DNA from: Verrucomicrobiota bacterium
Lineage (GTDB): Bacteria; Verrucomicrobiota; Kiritimatiellia; CAIQIC01; JAGNIJ01
Reading direction: 5' to 3'
Length of the DNA stretch: 64,000 nt
Assembly (NCBI GenBank): GCA_022710725.1
Contig: JAKLGK010000002.1
Coordinates: 392,420-456,419 of the forward strand
Shown here: one piece after another, positions 28,068-36,800 of the stretch
Position numbering within the stretch: position 1 is the stretch's first letter
Layout of the letters: the number at the start of each line of letters is the position of its first letter
Notes under the pieces: generated by a model
Told to the model about the DNA's origin: nothing
Databases searched by the model: none
Seen by the model: the letters and a program-made list of their open reading frames with translations, nothing else
Made by a program: the position numbers and the translations under genes

Positions 28068-29776
28068 TGAACGAAACGCCCCTTTCACGGGCCGAAGGTG
28101 TCGCCCGGGAGCCCCGCGACTTTCACTGGCTGGAAAGGAACATCCCCTGCCAGGCGGCGTGCCCGGCGCAGACCGATATCCCCGGCTATCTCGCGGCCGT
28201 CTCGCAGGGCGACTTCGAGGGGGCCTACCGCATCAACCTGGCCGACAATGTCTTCCCCGGCGTCCTCGGCCGTGTCTGCGCCCGCCCCTGCGAGCCGCCC
28301 TGCCGCCACGGCTGGCCCGGCCTCGGCGAGCCGGTCGCCATCTGCTTCTCCAAGCGCGCGGCCGCCGGCCACCGCGCCCCGCGGGAAGCCGTCGTCTTGT
28401 CGCCGGTCTTTCCCGCGACCGGGAAGAAGGTGGCCGTCGTCGGCGCCGGGGTCGCGGGCCTGACCGTCGCGCGGCAGCTGGTCAGGCTGGGGCACGAGGT
28501 CGTCGTCTACGAGCGGCACGAACGGCCGGGCGGCATGATGCGACAGGGCATCCCCGCGTTCCGCCTGCCCCGCGATGTCGTGGATTCCGAAATCCGCCAG
28601 GTCGAGGCCGCCGGCGTCCGGATCGCGTGCGGCGTGAACGTCGGCGGCGATGTGTCGGTGGAGCAACTGCTGGCCGATCACGACGCGGTGGTGCTGGCCG
28701 CCGGGACCCTGCGGCCGAATATTCCGAAAGGGCCGGGCGTGTCGCGGAAGGGCGTCGAGCACGGCCTGGAGTTTCTTCTCTCCGTCAACGAGCTCGGCCG
28801 GCGGGACATCGGCCGCCGCGTCGCGGTCATCGGCGGCGGGTTCACCGCGATCGACTGCGCGCGCGTCGCGCTGCGCCTGGGCGCGGAGAAAGTCGGGGTG
28901 TTCTACCGGCGGAGCGCGGACGACATGCGCGTCACGCCGGGTGAACTGGAGGAGATGGCGGAGGAGGGCATCCCCCTGGAAACGCAGGTCGCCCCCGTGG
29001 CGTTCGACGGCGACGCGGGCGGCGTCCGGTCCGTCCGCTTCATCCGCACCCGGCCCGGCGAGCCCGACGCCGACGGCCGGCGCCGCCCCGTGGAAATCCC
29101 CGGCAGCGAATTCGCGGTCGAGGCGGACCTCGTCCTGCTGGCCACCGGCCAGCAGGCGGACCGGAGTTGGGCCCCGGCCTTGGCTTCGCCGAAGCTGTTC
29201 CTGGCCGGCGACTACGCCACCGGCGCCACGACGTTGATCGAGGCCATCGGTCATGCCAGGCAAATTACCCGCGAGGTGGACGCCGCGCTGATGGGCGGAT
29301 CCCGCGTGGAGGATGTCGTCCGCATCGAGTCCGGTCGTGAGGTTGCGCGCACGCGGGCCATGGACGCCGTGCCCCGGCAGCCAATGCCGGGACTTCCGGT
29401 CGACGCGCGGAAGCTGGAGGCGGAGGTGGAGACCGGCCTGCCGGCGGACCGCGCGCGGGAGGAGGCGGGCCGGTGTTACCTGTGCCACTACAAGTACGAG
29501 ATCGACATGGACCGCTGCATCTACTGCGACCAGTGCGTCGAGGTCAAGCCGCGGCCCGACTGCATCGTCAAGGCGCGCGCCCTGCGGAAAGACGGAGAGG
29601 GTCGCATCACGGGCTGGGACCGGCGCGACGAGCATCTCCTCCCGGGTACGCCGCCGTTCCTCTACTGGATTCACCAGGAAGACTGCATTCGCTGCAACGC
29701 CTGCCTCGAGGTGTGTCCCGTGAAGTGCATCAGCGTGCAGAAGGTGAGCCGGCGCGAAGCGGCGGCGTCAGCCTGA
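28067..29776 (+). CDS. GltD-like FAD/NAD(P) oxidoreductase with N- and C-terminal iron-sulfur clusters
   Basis: 569 residues. The start at 28067 overlaps the preceding stop (TGATG arrangement). The N-terminal Cys-rich domain (CQAACPAQTDIPGYL, then CARPCEPPC) is the Fer4_20-type module of glutamate synthase small subunit relatives. The FAD-binding fold has VAVVGAGVAGL near residue 122, and the NAD(P)-binding fold has VAVIGGGFTAID near residue 252. The C-terminus adds two ferredoxin-like clusters (CYLCHYKYEIDMDRCIYC and CIRCNACLEVCPVKC). Such proteins move electrons between NAD(P)H and ferredoxin or partner subunits. A convergent FrhB-like iron-sulfur protein overlaps its end by 9 bases. Exact substrate unknown; it is not necessarily a glutamate synthase, since no large subunit is present. 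Confidence 0.85.
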   Translation: MNETPLSRAEGVAREPRDFHWLERNIPCQAACPAQTDIPGYLAAVSQGDFEGAYRINLADNVFPGVLGRVCARPCEPPCRHGWPGLGEPVAICFSKRAAAGHRAPREAVVLSPVFPATGKKVAVVGAGVAGLTVARQLVRLGHEVVVYERHERPGGMMRQGIPAFRLPRDVVDSEIRQVEAAGVRIACGVNVGGDVSVEQLLADHDAVVLAAGTLRPNIPKGPGVSRKGVEHGLEFLLSVNELGRRDIGRRVAVIGGGFTAIDCARVALRLGAEKVGVFYRRSADDMRVTPGELEEMAEEGIPLETQVAPVAFDGDAGGVRSVRFIRTRPGEPDADGRRRPVEIPGSEFAVEADLVLLATGQQADRSWAPALASPKLFLAGDYATGATTLIEAIGHARQITREVDAALMGGSRVEDVVRIESGREVARTRAMDAVPRQPMPGLPVDARKLEAEVETGLPADRAREEAGRCYLCHYKYEIDMDRCIYCDQCVEVKPRPDCIVKARALRKDGEGRITGWDRRDEHLLPGTPPFLYWIHQEDCIRCNACLEVCPVKCISVQKVSRREAAASA

Positions 29777-31183
29777 CTTCCTCTCCCGCGCGTCCCCGAA
29801 GTCGGAGGCGCTGACCAGGTACTTTCCGGATGCGGCGGCGCGCTGGCGGGCCCGCATGCGGCGGCGCACGAAGTAGCCGCCGAACGGCGAGAGGCCGATG
29901 CGCAGCGCCAGCCGGGCGAGCCAGGGGAACATCGGGAGGATCCGGGTGAGCCAGAAGGCCATCTCCTTGCGCTTCTGTTCGGCGGACGTGCCGGGCAGGG
30001 GCATGGGATAGTCCGGCACCGGCCGGCCGAACCGCTTCCGCAGCCGCAGCCGGAACGCCGTCCGCTGCTTCTTCTCGATCATCATCGCGTGCTGGCCCCG
30101 CTCGACCTCGGCCGGCGGCACGGGCTTCATCGTGAGCTTGCCCGCCTGCTCCGCTTCGCGCAGCCACTGCTCGGCCTCCGGCGTGCGGACGAGCACCGAG
30201 GACCAGCCCCCGGGCTCGTCGTATTTCCAGAGCCCCTTCTCGTCGCGGATCCACGGGTCGCCGATGGAAAAATCGGAGAACTCCGCCGCCGCGTCGAGGC
30301 ACATCAGGCAGCGGCCCAGCGGGGAAACGCGGGAGACGATGTTGAAGATCTGGGCCGGGCCGTAGGGCGACCGCCATTTCGAGCCGTCCGTGAAGGTCAG
30401 TTCGAGCGTGTTGTGCGGCCAGCCCCGCTCGTCGCGCTGGCGGAAATTCGCGTGGGCCAGCCGCTCGCCTTTCGGCGCGAGCATGCGGCCGGAGGCCCGC
30501 GTGGATTCGAAGGGCAGGTTGTAATGGCACAGCAGGCCGATGGCCATCGGGATCCGTTTCTTCCACCTCGGGTCCATCCGCTGCCGCTTCCGCAGCGCGT
30601 GGATCTGGCACGGCAGGCCGACGACGGCGAACGGGCCTTCCTCGTCGCGGATGTCGTAAAGCGCGGAGAACGAAGGCGCTGTGCAGTAGCGGGACTGGGC
30701 GGAGCGCAGGATGTCCTCGCGCGTGCGGGCGATGATGCCCTTGCCGCGGGACGGTTCCTCCGGGTCCTCCACCGTGACGAGGGCGCCCTTGATCCGGCCG
30801 GTCTCCAGCCAGTGGACGAGCAGTTGCGTGATCACGCCGCCGCTGGCGCCCCGCCGGCGGATGTCCGGCTCGCCGGCGTGGGCCACCCACGTCGAGAGGA
30901 CCGGGCCCATCAGGCTCCCGAACTCGTAGCGGCCCGGGAACAGCGCCTCGCCCAGCGCGGGATAGTCCACCGCCAGGCCGGGGCACACGCGCACGCAGAT
31001 GTTGCACTCGATGCACTTGTCCACCTGCTTCGGGTACGCGTGCTCGTCGATCCCGAAGGTGCCGACGGGGCAGACCCCGATGCAGGCGCCGCACCGGTGG
31101 CAGAGGCCGTCCTTTACGATCCCGAGGATGCCCTCGACGTTGCGGTACGTGTCCGCCGAGAAGAATTTTTCCCGAACGCCCAT
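29768..31183 (-). CDS. FrhB-like (coenzyme F420 hydrogenase/dehydrogenase beta subunit family) iron-sulfur protein
   Basis: 471 residues from ATG 31183 (MGVREKFFSADTYRN). Two 4Fe-4S motifs at the N-terminus (Cys 28/31/34/38 and 57/60/63/67) are followed by FrhB N- and C-terminal domains with the family hallmarks ASGGVITQLLVHWLE, FAVVGLPCQIHALRK and RCLMCLDAAAEFSDFSIGDPW. Family members reduce diverse substrates with F420 or flavin, and many in bacteria that lack F420 occur in polysaccharide clusters; this fits the surrounding envelope genes. The C-terminal 80 residues are basic and hydrophobic and may attach to the membrane. The frame is open upstream, but the iron-sulfur domain starts right after this ATG. 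Confidence 0.82.
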   Translation of the reverse strand: MGVREKFFSADTYRNVEGILGIVKDGLCHRCGACIGVCPVGTFGIDEHAYPKQVDKCIECNICVRVCPGLAVDYPALGEALFPGRYEFGSLMGPVLSTWVAHAGEPDIRRRGASGGVITQLLVHWLETGRIKGALVTVEDPEEPSRGKGIIARTREDILRSAQSRYCTAPSFSALYDIRDEEGPFAVVGLPCQIHALRKRQRMDPRWKKRIPMAIGLLCHYNLPFESTRASGRMLAPKGERLAHANFRQRDERGWPHNTLELTFTDGSKWRSPYGPAQIFNIVSRVSPLGRCLMCLDAAAEFSDFSIGDPWIRDEKGLWKYDEPGGWSSVLVRTPEAEQWLREAEQAGKLTMKPVPPAEVERGQHAMMIEKKQRTAFRLRLRKRFGRPVPDYPMPLPGTSAEQKRKEMAFWLTRILPMFPWLARLALRIGLSPFGGYFVRRRMRARQRAAASGKYLVSASDFGDARERKSG

Positions 31184-31230
31184 GACCGGGCCATGATGGC
31201 CGGGCCGGTCTGAAAAGCAAGAAGGAAGCC

Positions 31231-31974
31231 TCAACGGCCCGGCGACCGCGCCCGTTTCAGGTGGAGCAGCGCGAGGCCCGCGCCCAGGAGCGCGAGCACG
31301 CCCGGCTCGGGGATGACCTGCGCCGCGCTGAAGTTGTCCATGGACAGGTTGTACGTCGGCTGGCTGCCCGCTCCGACGATCACGAACCCGTACTGCTGCG
31401 GGTTGTTGAACAGGTTCGTGACCGAGATCGAGGCGTTGCCGGACAGGAGCGTCCATTCCGATTCGGCGCCCGTGATGCCGATGCTCGTGGCCTGCGACCA
31501 GTCGTCCTGGGTCACGTTGACGGTGAACGCCTGGTTGAAGTAGTACCACGCCGAGTTGCCGCCGTCGATGTACTGTCCGAGGAAGAAGAAGACCGACCCG
31601 CCGTTGAAGGGATCCGCGATGTTGTGCGAGTTGAACGCGGCGGTGACGATGTGGTCGTTGAAGTTCAGTTCCTGGTCGGTGGTTCTCGTGCCGCCGACGT
31701 CGGGCGAGTTAAGGTAGTGGAGCCAGTAGCCGTTCGCGTTGTAGTCCAGGTTCTCCATGTCCACGGTCACGCGAGGGGTCCCGCCCGCTCCGCCGTTGGC
31801 CATCCAGACGACGGACTGGTCGGCGACCTCGCCGCCGCCCGTGGGTTGGCCCCAGTACATCCAGTGATGCTCCTGGTCGCCCGTGTCGTTGAAGGTTTCG
31901 ACATAGTTGGTGACCGCGGCCTCGGCGGCGCTCAAGCTGCACAGACATACCATCAGGCAAAGGGGCAGGCGCAT
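31231..31974 (-). CDS. PEP-CTERM-sorted exported protein
   Basis: 247 residues with a signal peptide (MRLPLCLMVCLCSLSAAEA) and a GGAGG ribosome site. The middle is a beta-rich, Asn/Gly-rich domain (choice-of-anchor-like) without catalytic motifs. The C-terminus is a textbook PEP-CTERM signal: VIPEPGVLALLGAGLALLHL followed by KRARSPGR, i.e. the PEP motif, a membrane helix and an Arg-rich tail recognised by exosortase. No exosortase gene is in the window. It stands alone between divergently arranged envelope genes and has its own promoter. Confidence 0.9.
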   Translation of the reverse strand: MRLPLCLMVCLCSLSAAEAAVTNYVETFNDTGDQEHHWMYWGQPTGGGEVADQSVVWMANGGAGGTPRVTVDMENLDYNANGYWLHYLNSPDVGGTRTTDQELNFNDHIVTAAFNSHNIADPFNGGSVFFFLGQYIDGGNSAWYYFNQAFTVNVTQDDWSQATSIGITGAESEWTLLSGNASISVTNLFNNPQQYGFVIVGAGSQPTYNLSMDNFSAAQVIPEPGVLALLGAGLALLHLKRARSPGR

Positions 31975-32013
31975 GATGTATCCTCCGTTCTTTGAAACAA
32001 TCTTACGCGGATA

Positions 32014-32040
32014 ATTATACGTTTAAGCCAAGCCCGTCAA
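32014..32040 (-). promoter_or_regulatory. Candidate promoter of the PEP-CTERM gene
   Basis: On the minus strand: TTGACG (32040-32035), 15-base spacer, TATAAT (32019-32014), in an AT-rich pocket upstream of the ATG at 31974. The -10 is the best consensus match in the window; the spacing is short. Confidence 0.5.
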
Positions 32041-32061
32041 CGGGAAAAGACGGCGGGCCGG

Positions 32062-33624
32062 TCAGTCGGCCAGGTAGGGCCGATCGTAGCGACGCTTCGC
32101 GCCAAGGTTGTACTCCGCGATCGCTTTCCAGCGGCCGGGGGCGAACAGCGGGGCGCGGGTGATGAGTTGCAGGCCGTCGTAGTAGGCCCGGACGCCCGGG
32201 TCCTCGATCCGGTTGACGCCGTCCGCGCAGGATTCGAAATAGCCCGCCGGCAGTTGCCGCGCGAAATGGCCGATCTGGAAATTGGCCAGGCTGCGCCGCG
32301 AGATCGGCAGGCGCGCCAGCAGGGGGTCGGTCAGGCCCAGCTTGTCGATGATGAACTTCTCCGGGCCCATCAGGTATCCCGCGAAGCCGATGGTCTCCGA
32401 GATGAACACCTTGTCCGGCGCGCCCTTCGCCTGCCGCGCCAGCCGCGTGTAGGCGTTGTCCGGGGGCGGCCGCGCCGGGGAGTAGAACATCAGCGACGCG
32501 CCGTCCTGGTAGTAGGCCCGCTCGTCGGATATGCCGTGCTGCTCGTCGGCGTCCCACCGCGCGTAGTGGCGGGTGGTCTTGATCGGCGCGCGCGGCGCGA
32601 CGACGTGGTACAGCGCGAGCAGGGCCAGCGCCGGTCCGGCCAGGCGGCGCGCCGACGCCGTTCGCGCGGCCAGCAGCGCGCCCGCCAGGAAGGGCAGGGC
32701 GAGGAACCGTCCGCTCATGAAATCGCCGCCGATGCATATCACGTACGCGAAGTACAGCAACAGCCCGGCGGCGACGCAGGCGCCCGCCGCCTTCCGGCGA
32801 TCGGACAGGAGAAAGGCCGGCAGGCCGAGCGCCGTGACGGCCAGCGTGACCGGGTCGAAACGCAGGCTGTTGGCGAGGTAGGCCCAGCCCTGCCGGTGCA
32901 GGACTCCCGCGTCCACGCCCGCGCCCGAGAGCTTGGCGTAGTAGGTGTTCGGGAAGAAGAACCCGTAGTAGAGCACCGAGAAGGCATGCCACAGGACGGC
33001 CGGCAGGCCGCCGGCGAGGACCGGGACAAGGGCTGTGGCGCCGTGCCGGCGGACCCCGGCCGCCACGATCACGAGAAGCGCCGGCAGGTACAGCAGGATC
33101 GCGTCGTGCCGGTTCAGGTAGGCGAGGGTCGCGTAGAGAACGAGCCGGCCGATGCGGCGCCGGTCGCGGGGCCCCTCGCCGGGCGCGTCCTGCAGGAACT
33201 CCCGGAGAAAGAGCGCTAGGAGCAGGTACGAAAGCGCGTTTTCCAGCCCGGAGCTGGAGTAGTCCATGAAGGCCTTGGAACTGACCAGCAACGCCGCGAG
33301 TACGGGGCCGCCCCGCAGGAGAGCAAGGGCCGCGAGGCACAGGACCAGGGACACGCCGATGGCCGTGAAGAAGAACTCGCGGGTGACGGAAGCCGCCGCC
33401 GTCATGAGCAGCATCCACAGCGGATGGGTGAACGACTGGACCCGCTCCGCGACGTTCCATCGCAATCCGTGGCCGTGCAGGAAGTTGTCGATGGACCGGA
33501 ACGTGATGTAGGCGTCGTCGCAGACCCAGGCGTTCTGGAGGAACACGGCGGCGAACAGCAGGAGGAAGGCGGCGCCGACCAGTCGGGCGCGTCGGGTCTC
33601 CGAACTGGCGGGGGGGATATTCAT
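32062..33624 (-). CDS. GT-C-type membrane glycosyltransferase-like protein
   Basis: 520 residues with about ten hydrophobic segments. The first extracytoplasmic loop has DDAYITFRSIDNFLHGHGLRWN, the DD/E-type motif and LxGHGL pattern seen in AftB-like and related GT-C glycosyltransferases that use polyprenyl-phosphate sugars. The C-terminal ~120 residues are soluble (KVFISETIGFAGYLMGPEKF, IIDKLGLTDPLLARLP). The sugar and acceptor are unknown. It is transcribed away from the SGNH/MBOAT pair, and between their starts lies only about 110 bases. The family assignment is from motif resemblance. Confidence 0.7.
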   Translation of the reverse strand: MNIPPASSETRRARLVGAAFLLLFAAVFLQNAWVCDDAYITFRSIDNFLHGHGLRWNVAERVQSFTHPLWMLLMTAAASVTREFFFTAIGVSLVLCLAALALLRGGPVLAALLVSSKAFMDYSSSGLENALSYLLLALFLREFLQDAPGEGPRDRRRIGRLVLYATLAYLNRHDAILLYLPALLVIVAAGVRRHGATALVPVLAGGLPAVLWHAFSVLYYGFFFPNTYYAKLSGAGVDAGVLHRQGWAYLANSLRFDPVTLAVTALGLPAFLLSDRRKAAGACVAAGLLLYFAYVICIGGDFMSGRFLALPFLAGALLAARTASARRLAGPALALLALYHVVAPRAPIKTTRHYARWDADEQHGISDERAYYQDGASLMFYSPARPPPDNAYTRLARQAKGAPDKVFISETIGFAGYLMGPEKFIIDKLGLTDPLLARLPISRRSLANFQIGHFARQLPAGYFESCADGVNRIEDPGVRAYYDGLQLITRAPLFAPGRWKAIAEYNLGAKRRYDRPYLAD

Positions 33625-33686
33625 TCGATCCGCTTCAACGCGGGCCTGTTATACGCGGAGGCCTCCCGGCTGTAAAGCATCGGGAC

Positions 33687-33715
33687 TTGCCAAGCGCGGC
33701 GGCTTCCCCTAGCGT
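33687..33715 (+). promoter_or_regulatory. Candidate promoter of the SGNH/MBOAT operon
   Basis: TTGCCA (33687-33692), 17-base spacer, TAGCGT (33710-33715), 21 bases before the ATG at 33737. The -10 is the same hexamer as that of mfd. Confidence 0.45.
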
Positions 33716-33736
33716 ACCGGCTTTCCATTTGCCGTC

Positions 33737-34792
33737 ATGAAACGTCGCTGGCCGTGGGTCATTCTGATCGCCGGGATCGTGCTGGGGCTCTGCGAAGTCC
33801 TGGCGCGCCGCCTCCTTCCGGACGTGCCCGGCAGCCTGGAGGAGAACCGCAACCCGTTCCGCTTCCGGGGCTGGCCGGAGTTCATCCGCGATGTCGGGCA
33901 CGGGCCGAAGGGCGCCACCGTCGTGCTGATCTCGAACTCGCAGGCCTACGCGGGCGAGTACCTGGGCCGGCAGACCTATCCGGCGCGGCTGGAGGCGCTG
34001 CTGAACGAGCGCCGCGTGGGCGGCCGGTCCGACTGGCAGGTGCTGAACTGGTCGTCCGACGGGATGACCTCGATCGAGTACGTGCTCCTGGCCCGCTACC
34101 TGCAATTGCACCCGCCGTCGCGAATCCTGGCGGTCACCGGTTTCGCCGACTACAGCCTCGAGCACGCGAACCGCGGCTTTCTGCACTGCCGGACCGACCT
34201 CCCGCGCCTCGCCTCGCGTCCCGCGATCCTGCGGGGCCTGCCGCGCTCGTTCCTCCGGCGCCACGGCCGCATCGAGGACGGGCTCGCGTACGCCATGTAC
34301 GACCGCGTCGCGCTCTACCGGCTGAAGGAATACCTGTGGTCCTGGCTGGACATCCGCCTGCCGGGCATCCACAGCACGTTCTACGCGCCCGCCGTGAACT
34401 ACCGCCCCTGGCAGCTGAAGGGCCGGGCCTGGCTTCCCGAGATGCCGCTCCCGCGCGCGGAAGGCGGGGACATCCAGTTCACGTACGACGGGCCGTCCCG
34501 CGACATGCTGGCCGAGTACCTGGACGGGCTGAAGAAAACGGGCGTGCCCGCGGTGATCGTCGCCCAGCCGCGCCGCGCCCTTGCGCATGACGCCCGGGCG
34601 CAGTGGGACGAGGCCTTCATCCGGGACCTGGCGCCGCAGGCGGAAGCGCGCGGCCTGCCGCTGTGGGACCTGCGCGACGCCCTGCCGGATGACGAGTTCC
34701 TGACCAGCAGTCACCTCAAGCCGCCCAACCACGAGCGTTTGGCCGGGCTCCTGTGCGATCGGATCGCCGCGCTGGAGACGGGAAGCCCGTGA
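33737..34792 (+). CDS. SGNH-hydrolase-like exported protein (AlgX/DltD-like partner of MBOAT)
   Basis: 351 residues. An N-terminal membrane anchor (WPWVILIAGIVLGLCEVLA) is followed by an SGNH-type fold: the block I-like segment VVLISNSQAYAGEYLG supplies a candidate nucleophile Ser, and the C-terminal DALPDDEFLTSSHLKPPNHERLA has the Asp/His region (block V-like, SSHLKP). The gene is 6 bases upstream of an MBOAT gene; such pairs (DltB/DltD, AlgI/AlgJ-AlgX, PatA/PatB) move acyl groups across the membrane and place them on exopolysaccharide or peptidoglycan. Function is inferred from the pairing and weak motifs. Confidence 0.7.
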   Translation: MKRRWPWVILIAGIVLGLCEVLARRLLPDVPGSLEENRNPFRFRGWPEFIRDVGHGPKGATVVLISNSQAYAGEYLGRQTYPARLEALLNERRVGGRSDWQVLNWSSDGMTSIEYVLLARYLQLHPPSRILAVTGFADYSLEHANRGFLHCRTDLPRLASRPAILRGLPRSFLRRHGRIEDGLAYAMYDRVALYRLKEYLWSWLDIRLPGIHSTFYAPAVNYRPWQLKGRAWLPEMPLPRAEGGDIQFTYDGPSRDMLAEYLDGLKKTGVPAVIVAQPRRALAHDARAQWDEAFIRDLAPQAEARGLPLWDLRDALPDDEFLTSSHLKPPNHERLAGLLCDRIAALETGSP

Positions 34793-34798
34793 GCCGCC

Positions 34799-36226
34799 AT
34801 GCTTTTTAACAGCTTCACATACGCGGTGTTCCTGGTGGCCGTGCTCTGCGTATACCTGCGCCTGCCGCTGCGGGGGCGGCAGATCTTCCTGCTCGTGATG
34901 AGCTACCTGTTCTACTGCTGGGAGACCCCGATCTACGGGACCCTGCTGGCCATCTCCACGCTGCTGGATTACTACTGCGGCCTCGGGCTCGCGCGGACGC
35001 AGAACCCGGGCCTGCGCCGCCTGATCCTCGGCTGCAGCGTCGCCGGCAACCTCGGCATGCTGGGCTTCTTCAAGTACGGCGATTTCTTCATCGCGAACAC
35101 GGTCGGGCTCGGGCGGCTGCTGGGCTTCGAGATCGACTGGACGCCCATGCGCATCATCCTGCCCGTGGGCATTTCCTTCTACACCTTCCAGACGATGAGC
35201 TACACGATCCAGATGTACCGGCGGCAGACCGAGCCGTGCCGCGACCTCATCAACTTTGGGCTGTTCGTCACCTTCTTCCCGCAGCTCGTCGCCGGCCCGA
35301 TCGAGCGCGCCAACCACCTGCTGCCGCAGTTGCTCGTCTACCAGCGCGTGACGTGGGAGGATATCGGCGCGGGGCTGACGCGGATCATCTTCGGCTTCTT
35401 CCGCAAGCTCGTGCTCGCCGACCGGTTCGCAATCCTGGCGAACGCCGTCTTCGCCGCGCCGGAAGGCTACTCCACCTTCGCGGTCTGGACCTCGCTGATG
35501 GCGTTCTCGCTGCAGATCTACTTCGACTTCGCCGGGTACTCCGACATCGCCATCGGGTCCGCGCGGCTGTTCGGCGTGCGCATCGTCGAGAACTTCCGCC
35601 GGCCGCTGTACGCCTCGTCGATCGCGGATTTCTGGAACCGCTGGCACATCAGCCTGACCAGCTGGTTGCGCGATTACCTGTTCTATCCGCTCGGCGGGTT
35701 CCGCAAGGGCGGGGGCCGGGCGCTGCTGAACGGGATGATCGTGCTGCTGCTCTGCGGCCTGTGGCATGGAGCGAGCTGGCACTTCGTGTTCTGGGGCGGA
35801 TTCCACGCCGTGCTGCTGGCGCTCTACTACCTCTGGCGCGGATTCCGAAAGCGCATGGGCTGGAAGAACCCGTCGCGCCGGCTGGGCGTCTCCGTTCTCT
35901 TCGCGGTCGCGTTTACCTATCTCTGCACGATGTTCAGCGCCGTCTTCTTCCGCGCCCCGAACGTCCCGGTTCTCGGGCGCATGCTGAAGATCATGTTCGG
36001 CTTCCGCGCCGAGGCCGGCCCGCCGACGCCGTGGGTGGTGTGGGGCTACTGGGCCATCTTCGTCGCGTTCGCCCTGGTGGAGTTCGCCCAGGAATACCTG
36101 GATCTCAACGACCGCATCCGCCGGTGGCCCTGGGTCGCGCGCACGATCGCCCTGTCGATGCTGGTCGCGGCCATCGTTCTGCTCGCGGTCAACAACAGCG
36201 CGCCGTATATCTACTTTCAGTTTTGA
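34799..36226 (+). CDS. MBOAT-family membrane-bound O-acyltransferase (AlgI/DltB-like)
   Basis: 475 residues, 9-11 membrane helices, normal length for AlgI. The family landmarks are clear: ISFYTFQTMSYTIQMYRR, FFPQLVAGPIERA, DFAGYSDIAIGSARLFG, FWNRWHISLTSWLRDYLFYPLGG and the conserved histidine segment CGLWHGASWHFVFWGGFHA. MBOAT proteins pass an acyl group (usually acetyl) from a cytoplasmic donor through the membrane to an extracytoplasmic glycan-modifying partner, here almost certainly the SGNH protein 6 bases upstream. The product is probably an O-acylated surface polysaccharide. Confidence 0.93.
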   Translation: MLFNSFTYAVFLVAVLCVYLRLPLRGRQIFLLVMSYLFYCWETPIYGTLLAISTLLDYYCGLGLARTQNPGLRRLILGCSVAGNLGMLGFFKYGDFFIANTVGLGRLLGFEIDWTPMRIILPVGISFYTFQTMSYTIQMYRRQTEPCRDLINFGLFVTFFPQLVAGPIERANHLLPQLLVYQRVTWEDIGAGLTRIIFGFFRKLVLADRFAILANAVFAAPEGYSTFAVWTSLMAFSLQIYFDFAGYSDIAIGSARLFGVRIVENFRRPLYASSIADFWNRWHISLTSWLRDYLFYPLGGFRKGGGRALLNGMIVLLLCGLWHGASWHFVFWGGFHAVLLALYYLWRGFRKRMGWKNPSRRLGVSVLFAVAFTYLCTMFSAVFFRAPNVPVLGRMLKIMFGFRAEAGPPTPWVVWGYWAIFVAFALVEFAQEYLDLNDRIRRWPWVARTIALSMLVAAIVLLAVNNSAPYIYFQF

Positions 36227-36233
36227 GGCGGGA

Positions 36234-36262
36234 TTGACGTGGACGCCGGAATGCGCTATGTA
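36234..36262 (+). promoter_or_regulatory. Promoter of tRNA-Arg
   Basis: TTGACG (36234-36239), 17-base spacer, TATGTA (36257-36262), about 46 bases before the mature tRNA 5' end. It begins just after the MBOAT stop. Confidence 0.55.
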
Positions 36263-36308
36263 GTGCCGCGCCAGAATGGCTGGTGCGCCGTCCGGTTTCT
36301 TTTCCGGC

Positions 36309-36385
36309 GTACCTGTAGCTCAATTGGACAGAGCATCTGACTACGGATCAGAAGGTTGCAGGTTCGACTCCTGCCAGGTACGCCA
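36309..36385 (+). tRNA. tRNA-Arg (anticodon ACG)
   Basis: Complete 77-nt cloverleaf: acceptor GTACCTG/CAGGTAC with discriminator G and encoded CCA (36383-36385), D stem GCTC/GAGC, anticodon stem TCTGA/TCAGA with loop CTACGGA (anticodon ACG, A34 normally deaminated to inosine), and T arm GCAGG-TTCGACT-CCTGC. The gene is followed by an integrase remnant, the usual sign of an island insertion site. Confidence 0.97.
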
Positions 36386-36537
36386 TCTAATACGTTCCAA
36401 AGCAAGTAGTTGTAAATAATTTTTCAACCCGTATTTTTTTAACAGGCCAAGTGAGTCCGAAAGTGCGTCAACGCACTTGACTCCTTTCCCACCTTCAGCC
36501 ACCCTTCACATCAGTATCATGGGTGGGGGGTTTTGAA
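36386..36537. other. Intergenic stretch with hairpin downstream of tRNA-Arg
   Basis: AT-rich stretch with two T-runs (36426-36424 region and 36434-36440) and a perfect hairpin AAGTGCG-TCAA-CGCACTT (36461-36478), itself flanked by AGTC/GACT that can extend the stem. It may hold the tRNA terminator and an old attachment site, but I see no repeat of the tRNA 3' end within the window. Confidence 0.4.
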
Positions 36538-36702
36538 GTGACGCTTGAGCTCAAGCGCAACAAAGATGGCTCGCTCCGAAGCTCGTACTGGTACGGCCGG
36601 TATGAGGCAAACGGCAAAAAACACTGCGTGAATCTCGACGTTCTTGTCCGAGGCGCCGTGCCTCAGAACCTTCGGACCGCAGATGTCCTAGCGACCAGAT
36701 GA
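36538..36702 (+). pseudogene. N-terminal stub of a phage-type tyrosine integrase
   Basis: A 54-codon frame starting GTG at 36538 and ending TGA at 36700. It encodes VTLELKRNKDGSLRSSYWYG and then RYEANGKKHCVNLDV, the charged, aromatic-rich N-terminal arm typical of integrases of the phage/island type. The reading frame then stops, and everything after is a decayed insertion sequence, so the SAM-like and catalytic domains are absent. Its position 150 bases downstream of tRNA-Arg in the same direction fits a dead island integrase. Confidence 0.5.
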
Positions 36703-36728
36703 TAGGACCAGTTTAAAAGGGAAACGGG

Positions 36729-36777
36729 GTAACACTCCGAAAGCTACGGTTCGGTGAGAGCCGGGAAGGAGTGTTAC
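36729..36777. repeat. Perfect 10-bp inverted repeat with nested stem
   Basis: GTAACACTCC (36729-36738) pairs perfectly with GGAGTGTTAC (36768-36777). Inside, CGGTTC and GAGCCG can pair with one G-U. The structure sits directly before the transposase remnant and may be its upstream end or an RNA hairpin that blocks read-through translation of the transposase. Confidence 0.5.
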
Positions 36778-36800
36778 GTGATGAAGAGGAAGATGAACCG

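Noticed and set aside
36729..36777. Group II intron fragment
   Set aside because: Only a loose resemblance of one stem; no domain V consensus or reverse transcriptase nearby.
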